A DNA stretch of 64,000 nucleotides from CAZWEZ01 sp964632795 (GCA_964632795.1 CAZWEZ010000002.1:1-64000); one strand, 5' to 3'; positions 45,243 to 54,360 are shown, counted from the first letter of the stretch. Notes: generated from the sequence alone by a model not told the origin. Numbers and translations are program-made.

Positions 45243-47381
45243 GTGAACGTGATCAAGAACAAGGCGCCCCCCGGGGCGCCGCCGGGCGAGGTCGGGCGGC
45301 CGGTGAGGCGCACCGACGCCCCGGCCAAGGCGGCCGGCGCCACCCGCTATGCCGGCGACTTCGCGATGCCCGGCATGCTGCACGCCCGCGTCCTGCGCTC
45401 GCCGGTCGCCGCCGGCCGGCTGCGGGGCATCGACGCCGGCGCCGCCCGCGCCCTGCCCGGCGTCGCCTGCGTGCTGAGCGCCAAGGACATCCCCGGCGCC
45501 GGCGCCGTCTGCGGGCGGCCGGTGCTGGCCGCCGGCTCCATCCGTCATTACGGCGAGCCGATCGCCCTGATCGCCGCCCGGAGCCCGGCCATCGCCGAAT
45601 TGGCGATGGCCATGATGGTCCTCGACATCGAGGAAACCGCCGCCGTCTTCGACCCCTCGGCGGCGCTGGCCCCGGGCGCCCCCGGGGTTCACGGCGAGGG
45701 CAACGTCTCGGCCCGCCACCGCATCCGCAAGGGCGACCTCGAGGCCGGCTTCGCCGCCGCCGAGATGGTGGTCGAGCGGACCTACCGGGTCGGTCGCATG
45801 GAGCACGCCTTCCTCGAACCCGAGGCGGGGATCGCCTGGCTCGACGAGGACGGCGTCCTCACCATCCGCGTCGGCACCCAGATGACCGACCACTACCGGG
45901 CGGTGGCCGAGGTGCTGGCGCTGCCCCCGGACAAGGTCCGGGTGCTGGGCATGTTCACCGGCGGCGCCTTCGGCGGCAAGGAGAGCGTCACCATCGAGGC
46001 CTTCCTCGGCCTGCTGGCCCAGGCGACCGGACGGCCGGTCCGCCTGGCCTGCGCCCGCGAGGAGTCGTTCCTCACCCACGGCCAGCGCCACGCCATGTCG
46101 ATGACCTACAGGAGCGGAATCACCCGGGACGGCAGGATCACCGCCCATGAGGTCGACATCGTCGCCGACGGCGGCGCCCACCCGGCGGTCAACCGGTTCG
46201 CGCTGTTCCATGCCGGCAACGCGGCGGCCGGCCCCTACCGGATCGACGCCATCCACGTCGACGCCGTGGCGGCGGCGACCAACACCCCGCCGGCCGAGGC
46301 CCTGAGAAGCTTCGGCGCCGGCCTGGCCTGCGTCGCCTACGAGGCCCAGATGGACGAGATCGCCAAGGCCCTGGGGATGAGTCCGCTGGAGGTGCGGCGC
46401 CGCAACTTCCTGGCACGCAACCAAACCACGGCCACCGGCCAGGCCGTGGAGAGCGCGGTATGGACCGGGCGCTGCATGGATCGGGCATGGCGGGCGTTGG
46501 GCGACAGGACCCCGGACGCGCCTCCCCTCAGGATCGGCCGCGGAATCGCCTGCTACCAGCAGTTCTACGGCCGCATCGCCACCAACCCGGAGTCCGCCGA
46601 GGCCGCGGTGGCGATCGAGGCCGACGGTTCGGTGACCGTGCGCACGTGCGTCCCCGACATCGGCGGCGGCCAGGTCTCGGCGCTGTGCCAGATCGCCGCC
46701 GAGGTGCTCGGCGTGGCCCTCGGGCGGGTGCGCATCGAACACACCGATTCAGCCGCCCTGCCGGCGGCCGGGGCGACCGGGGTCAGCGCCCAGCTCTACA
46801 TGTCGGGCAACGCCGTCAAGATGGCGGCGGAGCGCCTGCTTGCGCGGGCCGATCCCGAGGCCCCGGGGTCGGCGAGCGCCGTCTACCGGGCCCCCGTCGG
46901 CGCCATCGACCCCGACACCGGCCAGGGCTTCGCCTATCCCGACTTCACCTACGGCGCCCACGCCGTCGAGTTGGCGGTGGACGTCGAGACCGGCGAGGTG
47001 GCGGTGCTCAAGAGCGTCGGTTGCCACGACGTCGGGCGGGCCGTCAACCCGGCCGCCGTCGCCGGCCAGATCGAGGGCGGCGCGGTGATGGGGCTGGGCT
47101 GCGCGCTGAGCGAGGAGTTCAAGCTCCAGCGGGGACGGCCGGCCACGCCGTCGCTGGGCGAATACCTGATCCCCACCGCCATCGACGTCCCGGGGACCAA
47201 CCAGGCGATCATCCTCGAATCGGCCAGCGGGCTGGGACCCTTCGGGGCCAAGGGAATCGCCGAGGCCGCCTTCACCCCGGTCGCCCCGGCGATCGCCAAC
47301 GCCGTCGCCGAGGCCATCGGGGTTCGCATCTTCGAGCTGCCGATCACCCCCGAGAAGATCGTCAAGGCGCTGCGGGGCTAG
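45243..47381 (+). CDS. Xanthine dehydrogenase-family molybdopterin-binding subunit
   Basis: The 712-residue large subunit hydroxylates an unknown substrate. It has the aldehyde oxidase/xanthine dehydrogenase pattern: GEVGRPVRRTDAPAKAAGATRYAGDF at the N-terminus in two stretches, MFTGGAFGGKES, DIGGGQVSALCQ and the catalytic glutamate in FGAKGIAEAAF near the C-terminus. The start is GTG at 45243. Unlike standard operons, no 2Fe-2S or FAD subunit gene adjoins it, so partners must lie elsewhere or be supplied by another enzyme. Confidence 0.9.
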   Translation: MNVIKNKAPPGAPPGEVGRPVRRTDAPAKAAGATRYAGDFAMPGMLHARVLRSPVAAGRLRGIDAGAARALPGVACVLSAKDIPGAGAVCGRPVLAAGSIRHYGEPIALIAARSPAIAELAMAMMVLDIEETAAVFDPSAALAPGAPGVHGEGNVSARHRIRKGDLEAGFAAAEMVVERTYRVGRMEHAFLEPEAGIAWLDEDGVLTIRVGTQMTDHYRAVAEVLALPPDKVRVLGMFTGGAFGGKESVTIEAFLGLLAQATGRPVRLACAREESFLTHGQRHAMSMTYRSGITRDGRITAHEVDIVADGGAHPAVNRFALFHAGNAAAGPYRIDAIHVDAVAAATNTPPAEALRSFGAGLACVAYEAQMDEIAKALGMSPLEVRRRNFLARNQTTATGQAVESAVWTGRCMDRAWRALGDRTPDAPPLRIGRGIACYQQFYGRIATNPESAEAAVAIEADGSVTVRTCVPDIGGGQVSALCQIAAEVLGVALGRVRIEHTDSAALPAAGATGVSAQLYMSGNAVKMAAERLLARADPEAPGSASAVYRAPVGAIDPDTGQGFAYPDFTYGAHAVELAVDVETGEVAVLKSVGCHDVGRAVNPAAVAGQIEGGAVMGLGCALSEEFKLQRGRPATPSLGEYLIPTAIDVPGTNQAIILESASGLGPFGAKGIAEAAFTPVAPAIANAVAEAIGVRIFELPITPEKIVKALRG

Positions 47382-47410
47382 TGCATTTCAAGATTGATCG
47401 GACCCGCTGG

Positions 47411-47504
47411 CATCCTTCGACACGCGAGCTACGCTCGCTGCTCAGGATGAGGATTTTAATGACACCTCATCCTGAGCAGCCGCGAAGCGGCGTGTCGAAG
47501 GATG
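47411..47504. repeat. REP-like palindrome with side hairpins
   Basis: CATCCTTCGACACGC (47411-47425) pairs with GCGTGTCGAAGGATG (47490-47504), and GCTGCTCAGGATGAGG (47438-47453) pairs with CCTCATCCTGAGCAGC (47465-47480). Short self-complementary insertions lie between them. This motif style is common in alphaproteobacterial intergenic repeats. It lies between convergent genes and probably ends both transcripts. Confidence 0.85.
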
Positions 47505-47536
47505 GATCGAATGAAGCGAATCAATCCGGACCTGGG

Positions 47537-49054
47537 TTAGGCGCCGTGGATTTCCCGGCGGCGGCGCTCGATGAAGGCCCGGAGTTCCTCGTCGACGGCG
47601 GGATCGAGCGCCGGCGCCCGGTAGTCCTCGAGCAGCCGCTTGACCAGGAGGTTGGCGTTCTCCGCCGTGCTCCGGGCGCCGTCGTCGCGCCAGCTTTCGA
47701 AGTCCCGCCAGTCCCACAGCATGGGCCGGTGGAAGGCGTTCCGGTAGCGCTCCAGCGTGTGGGGCGTCGCCAGGTGGTTGCCGCCCGGTCCCTGCCGGAC
47801 CATGGAGTCCATGGCCAGGGTCGCCTCGTCGACGGTGATCGGCTCGAGAAAATCGGCGATCATCCCCAGCGCCTCGGCGTCGATCACCACCTTCTCGAAG
47901 CTGGACGACAGGCTGCTCTCGATCCACCCCGCGGCGTGCAGGATCATGTTGGCGTGGCCCATCACCGCCCCCCACAGGGCGAACATGGATTCGTAACCGG
48001 CCTGGGCGTCGGGAGCGTTGGCGGTGGTGCAGCCCGCCGACCGGCAGGGCAGCCCGTAGCGCCGCGCCAACTGGCCGGCGGCCAGCGTCGCGCGCAGGGA
48101 TTCCGGGGTGCCGAAGGTCGGCGCCCCGCTCTTCATGTCGGCCGCCGCGTGGAAGGCGCCGTAGGCGCACGGGGCGCCCGGACGCAGGATCTGGATGTAG
48201 GCGACGACCGCCAGGATCTCGGCGTTCTGCTGGGCCAGGGCGCCGGCCAGGGTCACCGGCGCGCTCACCCCGGAGAGGGTGAACGGGGTCACGATCACCG
48301 CCTGGCCGCGGGTCGTCATCTCCTTGAGTCCCTGGAGCATGGTGCCGTCGATGCGCAACGGCGAGGTGGTGTTGACCACCGTGAACAGGCCGGGCCGCTC
48401 CATCAGGTCGTCGCCGCTCCAGCCGGTGGCGATGGTCAGCATGGCGATGGCGTCGGCGATCCGCTCCCGCCCCAGCGCATAGGGGTGCCAGACCTTGTCG
48501 GTCAGCGCGATGTAGCCGTAGTGGCAGTCGAGGTGCCGGGATTCGGGGGCCACGTCCTGGGGCTCCACCGGATAGCCGCCGATCATGTGGATCACGTTCA
48601 GGCTCTGGTGCAGCTTGAGGAAGCGGTTGTAATCGGCCAGCGTCCCCGGCCGCCGGCCGCCGTCGAGGTCGGTGCAGTTGGGGGCGCTGGCCGCCGAGCA
48701 GAAGTTGACCCGGGTGCCGCCCAGCGTCACCGTATGGTCCGGGTTGCGGGCGTGCAAGGTGAACTCGGCGGGCGCCCGGGCCACCGCTTCCAGGACCATG
48801 TCCCTGTCGAAGCGCACCCGGGGGCCGTCGGCCTCGACCTCGGCGCCCGCCGCCTCGAGGGTCCGCCGTGCCTCAGCGTCGAGGAAGTCGATGCCGACCG
48901 TCTCCAGCAGGTCCAGCGAGGCGTCGTGGATCGCCTCGAGCTGGTCGGCGTCCAGCACCTCGATCGGCGGGTACGGGTTGCGCAGGCTCCGCCACCGAGG
49001 CTGCGCGACTCCTTCGGTCCCGGGCTTCGCCCGCTTACGGCCTGTTCGCGCCAT
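47537..49054 (-). CDS. Second MttB-family methyltransferase (non-pyrrolysine)
   Basis: The 505-residue protein shares the family layout (IHDASLDLLETVGIDFLD, TLADYNRFLKLHQSLNVIHMI, SGVSAPVTLAGALAQQNAEIL) but is clearly diverged from the homologue at 42 kb, so the two probably act on different methylated substrates. No internal amber codon occurs. The ATG at 49054 follows AAGGAGG. It is divergent from the DAO-family gene 71 bp away. Confidence 0.88.
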   Translation of the reverse strand: MARTGRKRAKPGTEGVAQPRWRSLRNPYPPIEVLDADQLEAIHDASLDLLETVGIDFLDAEARRTLEAAGAEVEADGPRVRFDRDMVLEAVARAPAEFTLHARNPDHTVTLGGTRVNFCSAASAPNCTDLDGGRRPGTLADYNRFLKLHQSLNVIHMIGGYPVEPQDVAPESRHLDCHYGYIALTDKVWHPYALGRERIADAIAMLTIATGWSGDDLMERPGLFTVVNTTSPLRIDGTMLQGLKEMTTRGQAVIVTPFTLSGVSAPVTLAGALAQQNAEILAVVAYIQILRPGAPCAYGAFHAAADMKSGAPTFGTPESLRATLAAGQLARRYGLPCRSAGCTTANAPDAQAGYESMFALWGAVMGHANMILHAAGWIESSLSSSFEKVVIDAEALGMIADFLEPITVDEATLAMDSMVRQGPGGNHLATPHTLERYRNAFHRPMLWDWRDFESWRDDGARSTAENANLLVKRLLEDYRAPALDPAVDEELRAFIERRRREIHGA

Positions 49055-49125
49055 CAACGCCTCCTTGTCCCTTCGATTTCCGACGACAACAGTTTATTCT
49101 TAACATCCTTGGTGGAGAAGAAACG

Positions 49126-50520
49126 ATGAAAACGGAGCAGCCGCTCAAACAACGCCCGCCGTTGACCGACTACCCCCACGTCACCGGGATTCCGACCTCG
49201 GCGAGGTACGTGGTGGTCGGCGCCGGGGTCCACGGGCTGAGCACCGCCTGGCACCTGGCGATGGAGCTGGAGGCGCGCGGCACCGGGAGCGGCGCCGACA
49301 TCGTGCTGATCGACAAGTCCGGCCCCGGCCACGGCGCCACCGGCATCGCCTGCGGCTGCGTGCGCAACTTCTACATGACCGAGCCCCTGCACGCTATCCT
49401 GCGCCATTCGGTGGACGTGTGGATGAGCGACCCCATCAACTTCGGCTTCCAGCAGGTCGGCTACATCTCGTGCGGCGAGGACAACCAGGCCGAGGAATAC
49501 GCCAAGGTCCACGAGAGCCAGAACGCCGTCGGCTACCACTCCGACCTCTATTACGGCAAGGACGCCCACCGTCTGCTCAAGGGCCTGTGGCCCGACTTCA
49601 AGACCGACCGGGTCGGGGTGGTGCTGCACGAAAAGGTCAGCGGCTACGCCGGCACCCTGCAGATGGTCGACGGCTTCGCCCGCAAGTGCAAGCGCCACGA
49701 CGTGCAATGCCTGTGGGGGGTCGAGGTGATCGGCTACGACATCACCTCGGGCCGGGTCGCCAAGGTCCACACCGACCTCGGCGACATCGCCTGCGAGGCG
49801 GTGGTGATCGGCGTCGGGGCGTGGACGCCCGCCCACTGGCGGATGCTCGGCCAGCCGATGACGCTGGATGTGCGCTACCCCGACGGCGAGACGCTGGCCG
49901 ACCAGGACATGTGGACCTTCTGGCGCCTGCTCGAGGGCGACGTGCTGCTCGACGAACCCTACCGCGACGCCCGCGACCTGGACCCGCCGGTGCTCCATGT
50001 CGAGCTGATGAACACCCCGGTCCACGACCCCGTAAGCGGCCGCCAGCTGGCCGACCATACCTACGTCTACTGGAAGAACGCCTCGGAGCGCCTGCGCGAC
50101 CGCTACGGCGTCCAGGGCGGCACCATCCCGATCAAGATCGGTCCCGAGGCGGCGGTCGAGCCCTACGGCCACGCCAACCGCCAGTACTGGGCCGAGGCCG
50201 GGTTCGCCGACTACTACACCGCCGCCCTGGGCCAGTTGATGGGCCGCTTCGAGGGCTGCCGGGGACGCTTCAACAAACGCCCCAACGGCGGCATCGGCGC
50301 CTTCACGCCCGACAACGTGCCGGTTTTCGACTGGGTGCTGCCCAACGCCTACCTGATCGCCGACAGCAACCACGGCTTCAAGATGACCGGGGTGGGCAAA
50401 CTGGTCGCCCAACTCCTGGCCACCGGCCGAACCCCTCAAGAGCTCAAACCCTTCGCGCTGGACCGCTTCGCCAAGGGCAACACCTTCGGCGAGCGGAATT
50501 CACGGTGCCCGTGGGTTTAG
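49126..50520 (+). CDS. DAO-family FAD-dependent oxidoreductase (sarcosine/dimethylglycine dehydrogenase-like)
   Basis: The 464-residue protein binds FAD through VVVGAGVHGLSTAWHLA (about residue 28) and continues with GATGIACGCVRNFYMTEP and a C-terminal NGGIGAFTPDNVPVFDWV. It lacks the C-terminal folate domain of dimethylglycine dehydrogenases. With two MttB homologues beside it, oxidation of an N-methyl amino acid is a reasonable guess. The ATG at 49126 follows GGTGGAGAAG. The last codons border decayed DNA. Confidence 0.85.
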   Translation: MKTEQPLKQRPPLTDYPHVTGIPTSARYVVVGAGVHGLSTAWHLAMELEARGTGSGADIVLIDKSGPGHGATGIACGCVRNFYMTEPLHAILRHSVDVWMSDPINFGFQQVGYISCGEDNQAEEYAKVHESQNAVGYHSDLYYGKDAHRLLKGLWPDFKTDRVGVVLHEKVSGYAGTLQMVDGFARKCKRHDVQCLWGVEVIGYDITSGRVAKVHTDLGDIACEAVVIGVGAWTPAHWRMLGQPMTLDVRYPDGETLADQDMWTFWRLLEGDVLLDEPYRDARDLDPPVLHVELMNTPVHDPVSGRQLADHTYVYWKNASERLRDRYGVQGGTIPIKIGPEAAVEPYGHANRQYWAEAGFADYYTAALGQLMGRFEGCRGRFNKRPNGGIGAFTPDNVPVFDWVLPNAYLIADSNHGFKMTGVGKLVAQLLATGRTPQELKPFALDRFAKGNTFGERNSRCPWV

Positions 50521-50939
50521 GGGGGCGTAAGGGACAGGCTCATCTATTTTCGGAGTATGCGCGCCTCATCGAGCGATCCCGGCAACCAACGTGATTTTGG
50601 CAAGCGCGGCGAGGCAAACTCCTGGGCTTGGAATGTCGGCTTGTCGTTCCAAAGCGGCGGTCAAATGGCATCGGTTCTGAATACGGCTGTTAGCCACGAG
50701 GAGACATTGGCTGGTCAGACGACTGTGGGGGGAATCCCATTTCTGTAGCGGTGCCGTAATGGTATGATCGGTATGGATTTGAAGGCTATCTGGGAAATGT
50801 CGGCTAATATCTTTGGGAAGATTGGGTTCAATGCCCGTCGGAAGCGTCGGGTAGGACTGTGGCTTGTTTTCGCCACAGACCGCAAACCCGCCCATATCGG
50901 GGAAAAGATTGCCATTGAGTGACCGCGCCCAAGCAGTAG
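50521..50939. other. Decayed non-coding DNA upstream of the ABC permease
   Basis: No frame here has recognisable homology, and composition is less GC-rich than the genes on either side. It contains the dispersed repeat at 50626-50697. It ends where coding sequence for the tail of a potB-like gene begins, marking a recombination junction near 50940. Confidence 0.6.
50626..50697 (+). repeat. Dispersed non-coding repeat, copy B
   Basis: The segment starts GCTTGGAATGTCGGCTTGTC and ends TAGCCAC, matching 27527-27597 in inverted orientation with scattered changes. It has no coding frame. Shared presence in two decayed regions suggests a common inserted source. Confidence 0.75.
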
Positions 50940-50984
50940 GCGGCGCGCCGCCCGACCCGCAAGGCGAAGGAGCGCATCGCATGA
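50940..50984 (+). pseudogene. Last 14 codons of a potB-like permease gene
   Basis: A frame reading AARRPTRKAKERIA then TGA overlaps the ATG of the potC-like gene in the ATGA arrangement normal for potB-potC. An in-frame TAG at 50937-50939 closes it just upstream. The basic tail fits the cytoplasmic end of an inner-membrane permease. The rest of the gene, and potA/potD, are absent. The call rests on position and composition. Confidence 0.45.
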
Positions 50985-51802
50985 AGGAGGACGTCACCTA
51001 CATCGAGCGACCCAACCGTCCGCTGCACATCTACGCGATCCTGTTTCTTGCGTTCCTGTATATTCCGGTGCTGTTCCTGCCGTTGTTTTCCTTCAACGAC
51101 TCCATCTACGTCGCCTTTCCGATCAAGAGCTTCACCACCAAGTGGTACATATACATGTTCAACAACGAGCCGATACTGGCTGCGTTGATGAACAGCCTCA
51201 AGGTGGGCGCGGCGACCTCGGTGTTCGCCACCATCCTGGGAGTCTTCGCCGCCAAGGCGGTGACCCGCTACCGGATGCCGGGCAAGAAGCCGGTCGTCTT
51301 CGTGATCATGCTGCCGCTGGTGATCCCCGGCATCATCCTTGGTGTCGCGTTGCTGATCCTGATGAGCCGGCTCGGGGTCCCGCTGTCGCTGTACACGGTC
51401 ACCATGGGCCATGTCCTGATCAGCGTTCCGTTCGCCATAGCGACCCTGATCACGCGCTTCGAGGGCTTCGACAAATCGATGGAGGAGGCGTCCGCCGACC
51501 TCGGCGAGAATGCGTGGTGGACGTTCTGGCGGGTGACTTTTCCGATGGTGTTCCCGGGCGTCCTGGCGAGCCTGCTGCTCACCTTCACGATCTCGTTCGA
51601 CGAGTTCATCATGGCCTTCTTCCTGTCCGGCACCGAGCCCACGCTGCCGATCGCCATCTGGACTCAGTTGCGGTTCCCGGATGAACTGCCGGGTGTGCTG
51701 GCGCTCGGCTCGTGCATCCTGGTGGTTTCCTTCATCGTGGTGTTCATCTCGCAGTGGCTCCGGGGCCGCGGAGTCCCGACCAAGACCTTAAGCGGAGTGT
51801 AA
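50981..51802 (+). CDS. PotC-like ABC transporter permease (spermidine/putrescine family), orphan
   Basis: The 273-residue inner-membrane protein has six predicted helices and the permease signature EEASADLGENAWWTFWRVTFP, which docks the ATPase. SFNDS and FTTKWYIYMFN in the first loop are typical of PotC. It is complete, with a start at 50981 after GCGAAGGAG. The partner ATPase, second permease and binding protein are not in the window, so it is probably non-functional alone. It may be the surviving part of a deleted operon. Confidence 0.87.
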   Translation: MKEDVTYIERPNRPLHIYAILFLAFLYIPVLFLPLFSFNDSIYVAFPIKSFTTKWYIYMFNNEPILAALMNSLKVGAATSVFATILGVFAAKAVTRYRMPGKKPVVFVIMLPLVIPGIILGVALLILMSRLGVPLSLYTVTMGHVLISVPFAIATLITRFEGFDKSMEEASADLGENAWWTFWRVTFPMVFPGVLASLLLTFTISFDEFIMAFFLSGTEPTLPIAIWTQLRFPDELPGVLALGSCILVVSFIVVFISQWLRGRGVPTKTLSGV

Positions 51803-51804
51803 CC

Positions 51805-51894
51805 ATGGCCCAAGACGACTCATGGCAGATATCCCAGGTTTACAGGCATGAAGGCGGCATGACGCCCTACCGTCGAATGATGGACGTTCGCTAG
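51805..51894 (+). pseudogene. Truncated gene start after the potC-like gene
   Basis: Two bases after the permease stop, an ATG opens MAQDDSWQISQVYRHEGGMT and runs 29 codons to a stop. Close spacing suggests it was the next gene of the operon, cut short at about 51895. I do not recognise the product. Confidence 0.4.
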
Positions 51895-52342
51895 GGCTGT
51901 TTTCAGTGGTCTGTGGTAGCCTGTTACCGCCGCTGATAGCCAGTTCCGGAAGTTCGTGATGCCGCTCTCCGATCCCGACGGAGAGCGGCATATGAAATCG
52001 AGAAGTTGGAAAACGAAGCCTTCCGGGGCCGTTCCCGGACCTCGCTCATCAGGTAATCTCGAAAATTACGGAAATCATAAAGTCGAAGTGTGATCCGTGC
52101 AGGATCATGCGGAATGGCACTATTGTGGTGTCCGTAGCAGCGTATGGCGCTGGCCCGAGGCGGTGTGTTCAGGCGATGTCGGGTACCGGATTGTAGGGAA
52201 ATGCACTGCGCCGGCCATCGTAGGCTAGGTGGTGACCCGCTTCTCCACGTATTCGGAAAAGATTCTGGGTGAACTCGGGTTGCTCACGGTCGAGTTCTAT
52301 GATCCGGGATTTGAACGAAGGCTTCGGCGATGGCAGGCACAA
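51895..52342. other. Decayed non-coding DNA downstream of the ABC permease
   Basis: No convincing gene is present. A hairpin GCCGCTCTCCG/CGGAGAGCGGC occurs at 51962-51991. A segment at 51930-51955 (GCTGATAGCCAGTTCCGGAAG) matches 27007-27037 in inverted orientation. A frame from 52229 reads FSTYSEKILGELGLLTVEFY but has no family I recognise and is cut off in antisense DNA of the next gene. Confidence 0.5.
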
Positions 52343-54355
52343 TCACCCGTTGCCGCCGCCCAAAAGCACCAGGGTGGGTCCGGTAAGGCACGCCGGCGGG
52401 GCGCCGCCGCCGGTCAGATCAATCCAGCGTCCAACATCACGAGGCGGCGCGTTGGGCAGTTCCGCCGGGTCGAGATCGGCGGCCGGCAGCAGCAACGCGC
52501 CTGCCCCGTCCAAACCCCGCAATTCCACGACACGGCCCTTATCGCCTTCGCTTATCTCGCCGATGTCGCAGCCGCCGATCAGGGCGGCGTGAAGGTGGCG
52601 GACGATGCGGGAGCCATCGAGTGGATTGTAGAGCCGGTCGACCAGGCCACCGCTGAAGTAATAACCACGGTCGATGCCGGTGAAGTTGTCGAGGAACACC
52701 GCGACATCGTCATGACTCATGGCCGCCACCACCGATTCGGCAATCCGGTTGGCGTCGTGACGAGCGGTTTCCTCCGCGTCCAAGGGCCTGCGGTGGGCGA
52801 ACTGCACATGGACGGCCGCCTTGACGCCCAGCCCCGCGACGCTGCGCCGGGCGGCGGCGGTGGCCGAGGCCGGCGCGTCCCGCCAGCCGACGCCGAAGAC
52901 CATGCCGTCGATGGCGTCGCGCGCGCCGTCGACGGCAAGAAACGCCTCGACCGCGCCGCGCTCGTCGGCATCGAGGCCGTGACTGCTGCTGAATGCCTCG
53001 ACGTCGATGCGGTAGGCGTTGAAGTACACCTGTAGATCGCCCTTCAACGCCGCGACATCGGCGAGCAATGCGCCCGCCGTGGTGATTGGGGCGATGACCT
53101 CCCAGGCCGCCAGAATGTTGCCGTGGGCCGCCAGGGCATCGGCCGCCGCTCCCCGGGGGAGGCCGAAGGAATACGCGGTGAAACGATGGCCGAGGATGGC
53201 GAGTTCGGCCATCCGCGCCCGGGTTTCAGGGTCGGCGAGGTCGTCGAGCGGCACCCGCAGATCCCGTATGCCCATCTCCCACAACGCCAGGAGAGGATAG
53301 TCGTTGCGGATGCGCTTGCGGCTGAAGGCGTCGATTCCCCAGGGCGTGGGTATGTCGGCGCTGTCGCACCACGGCTGGCGGAGATAGAGCCCGATGCCAT
53401 GGCCGTTCGGTCCCAGGCCATGGACTCGCGGCAACTCGATAGACTGGACAGGCGGGGAGTCCCCGGCCTCGAGCGACCGGCCATGGGTGCGGATGATGTG
53501 GTTGAGGTGGCCTTCCCCATGGACCTCGACGACCGCGTAGCCCAGCTTGGCGCCGTCGTGCCGACCCTGCTTCATGCCCGGCGCGACGCGGAACAGCTCG
53601 TGGTAATCGTGACGCAGGAAACAGAAGGATGGCAGCACGTAGCAGTTCGTCGCCCCGTGGCGATTGAAGAAGAAGTTGTGGACGTGGCCGGCGTAATAGG
53701 CCTCGACGCCATGGCGATCGAGCAATTCCAGCATCCACGACCGGCCCGGCTCGTCGGTGGCGTCGTAGTGGTCGGGCTCGCCGGCGCGGGAGAGATAGAG
53801 CGGATAGTGCGAGAACATGAAGACGCGCCGCCCATGGTTGGCTTCGAGCAAGCCTTCGAGCCATTGCCGTTGCCGGTCATCGCAGGCCAGGCCCGAATTG
53901 ACAATCATGCCGTTCAGCACCACGAACAGGCAATCCTGGTGTTCGAAGGAATAGTACTGCGACCGAAAATGCCGTTCGTACTCGGCGACCATGTCGTCGT
54001 TGACGGTTCCCCGCGCCTGCCGGTTGGCGGGGGGGTCGGCGGCAAACGCCTTCTCGCCAACATCGTGGTTGCCGGCCACCAGATGGAGCGGACATTCCAG
54101 GTCCGCGTAGATCCGGCGGAAGCGCTCCGCCGAATCCCCGTAGACCGGGGAGCCGGGTACGGGATGGGTGATGTCGCCGAGATGGACGACGAAATCGGGC
54201 CCCATGTGGTTAAGCTGATGGATCACATGGCGCGACCGCGCCGCCTCCAGCTTCGCGGTGTCGATGTCGAAGCCGCTGATGGCAGTGGCTTCAGCTTCGG
54301 TGACGTGGGTATCGGCGATGATGGCGAAAGTAAAGAGATGCTCTCCGGTGACCAT
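52343..54355 (-). CDS. Calcineurin-like phosphoesterase with long uncharacterised C-terminal domain
   Basis: The 670-residue protein has a metallophosphoesterase domain (about 1-260) with D15-x-H17, GD61, GNHD at 95-98, the SHYP histidine and GHVH near 228, which form the two-metal centre. The following 400 residues (from about 290) contain WGIDAFSRKRIRNDYPLLAL, ELAILGHRFTAYSFGLPRGA and FLDNFTGIDRGYYFSGGLVD and look like an alpha/beta barrel I cannot name. There is no signal peptide. The start at 54355 lies 5 bp after the gamma-glutamyltransferase stop, so the two are coupled. Confidence 0.85.
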   Translation of the reverse strand: MVTGEHLFTFAIIADTHVTEAEATAISGFDIDTAKLEAARSRHVIHQLNHMGPDFVVHLGDITHPVPGSPVYGDSAERFRRIYADLECPLHLVAGNHDVGEKAFAADPPANRQARGTVNDDMVAEYERHFRSQYYSFEHQDCLFVVLNGMIVNSGLACDDRQRQWLEGLLEANHGRRVFMFSHYPLYLSRAGEPDHYDATDEPGRSWMLELLDRHGVEAYYAGHVHNFFFNRHGATNCYVLPSFCFLRHDYHELFRVAPGMKQGRHDGAKLGYAVVEVHGEGHLNHIIRTHGRSLEAGDSPPVQSIELPRVHGLGPNGHGIGLYLRQPWCDSADIPTPWGIDAFSRKRIRNDYPLLALWEMGIRDLRVPLDDLADPETRARMAELAILGHRFTAYSFGLPRGAAADALAAHGNILAAWEVIAPITTAGALLADVAALKGDLQVYFNAYRIDVEAFSSSHGLDADERGAVEAFLAVDGARDAIDGMVFGVGWRDAPASATAAARRSVAGLGVKAAVHVQFAHRRPLDAEETARHDANRIAESVVAAMSHDDVAVFLDNFTGIDRGYYFSGGLVDRLYNPLDGSRIVRHLHAALIGGCDIGEISEGDKGRVVELRGLDGAGALLLPAADLDPAELPNAPPRDVGRWIDLTGGGAPPACLTGPTLVLLGGGNG

Positions 54356-54360
54356 GTGTC

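Noticed and set aside
42130..49054. Pyrrolysine (in-frame amber) in the MttB homologues
   Set aside because: Both frames run uninterrupted from start to stop with no internal TAG, so they are non-pyrrolysine members.
52229..53035. A 268-codon open frame opposite the phosphoesterase gene
   Set aside because: Only its first 38 codons lie outside the phosphoesterase gene; the rest is antisense to a well-supported protein.
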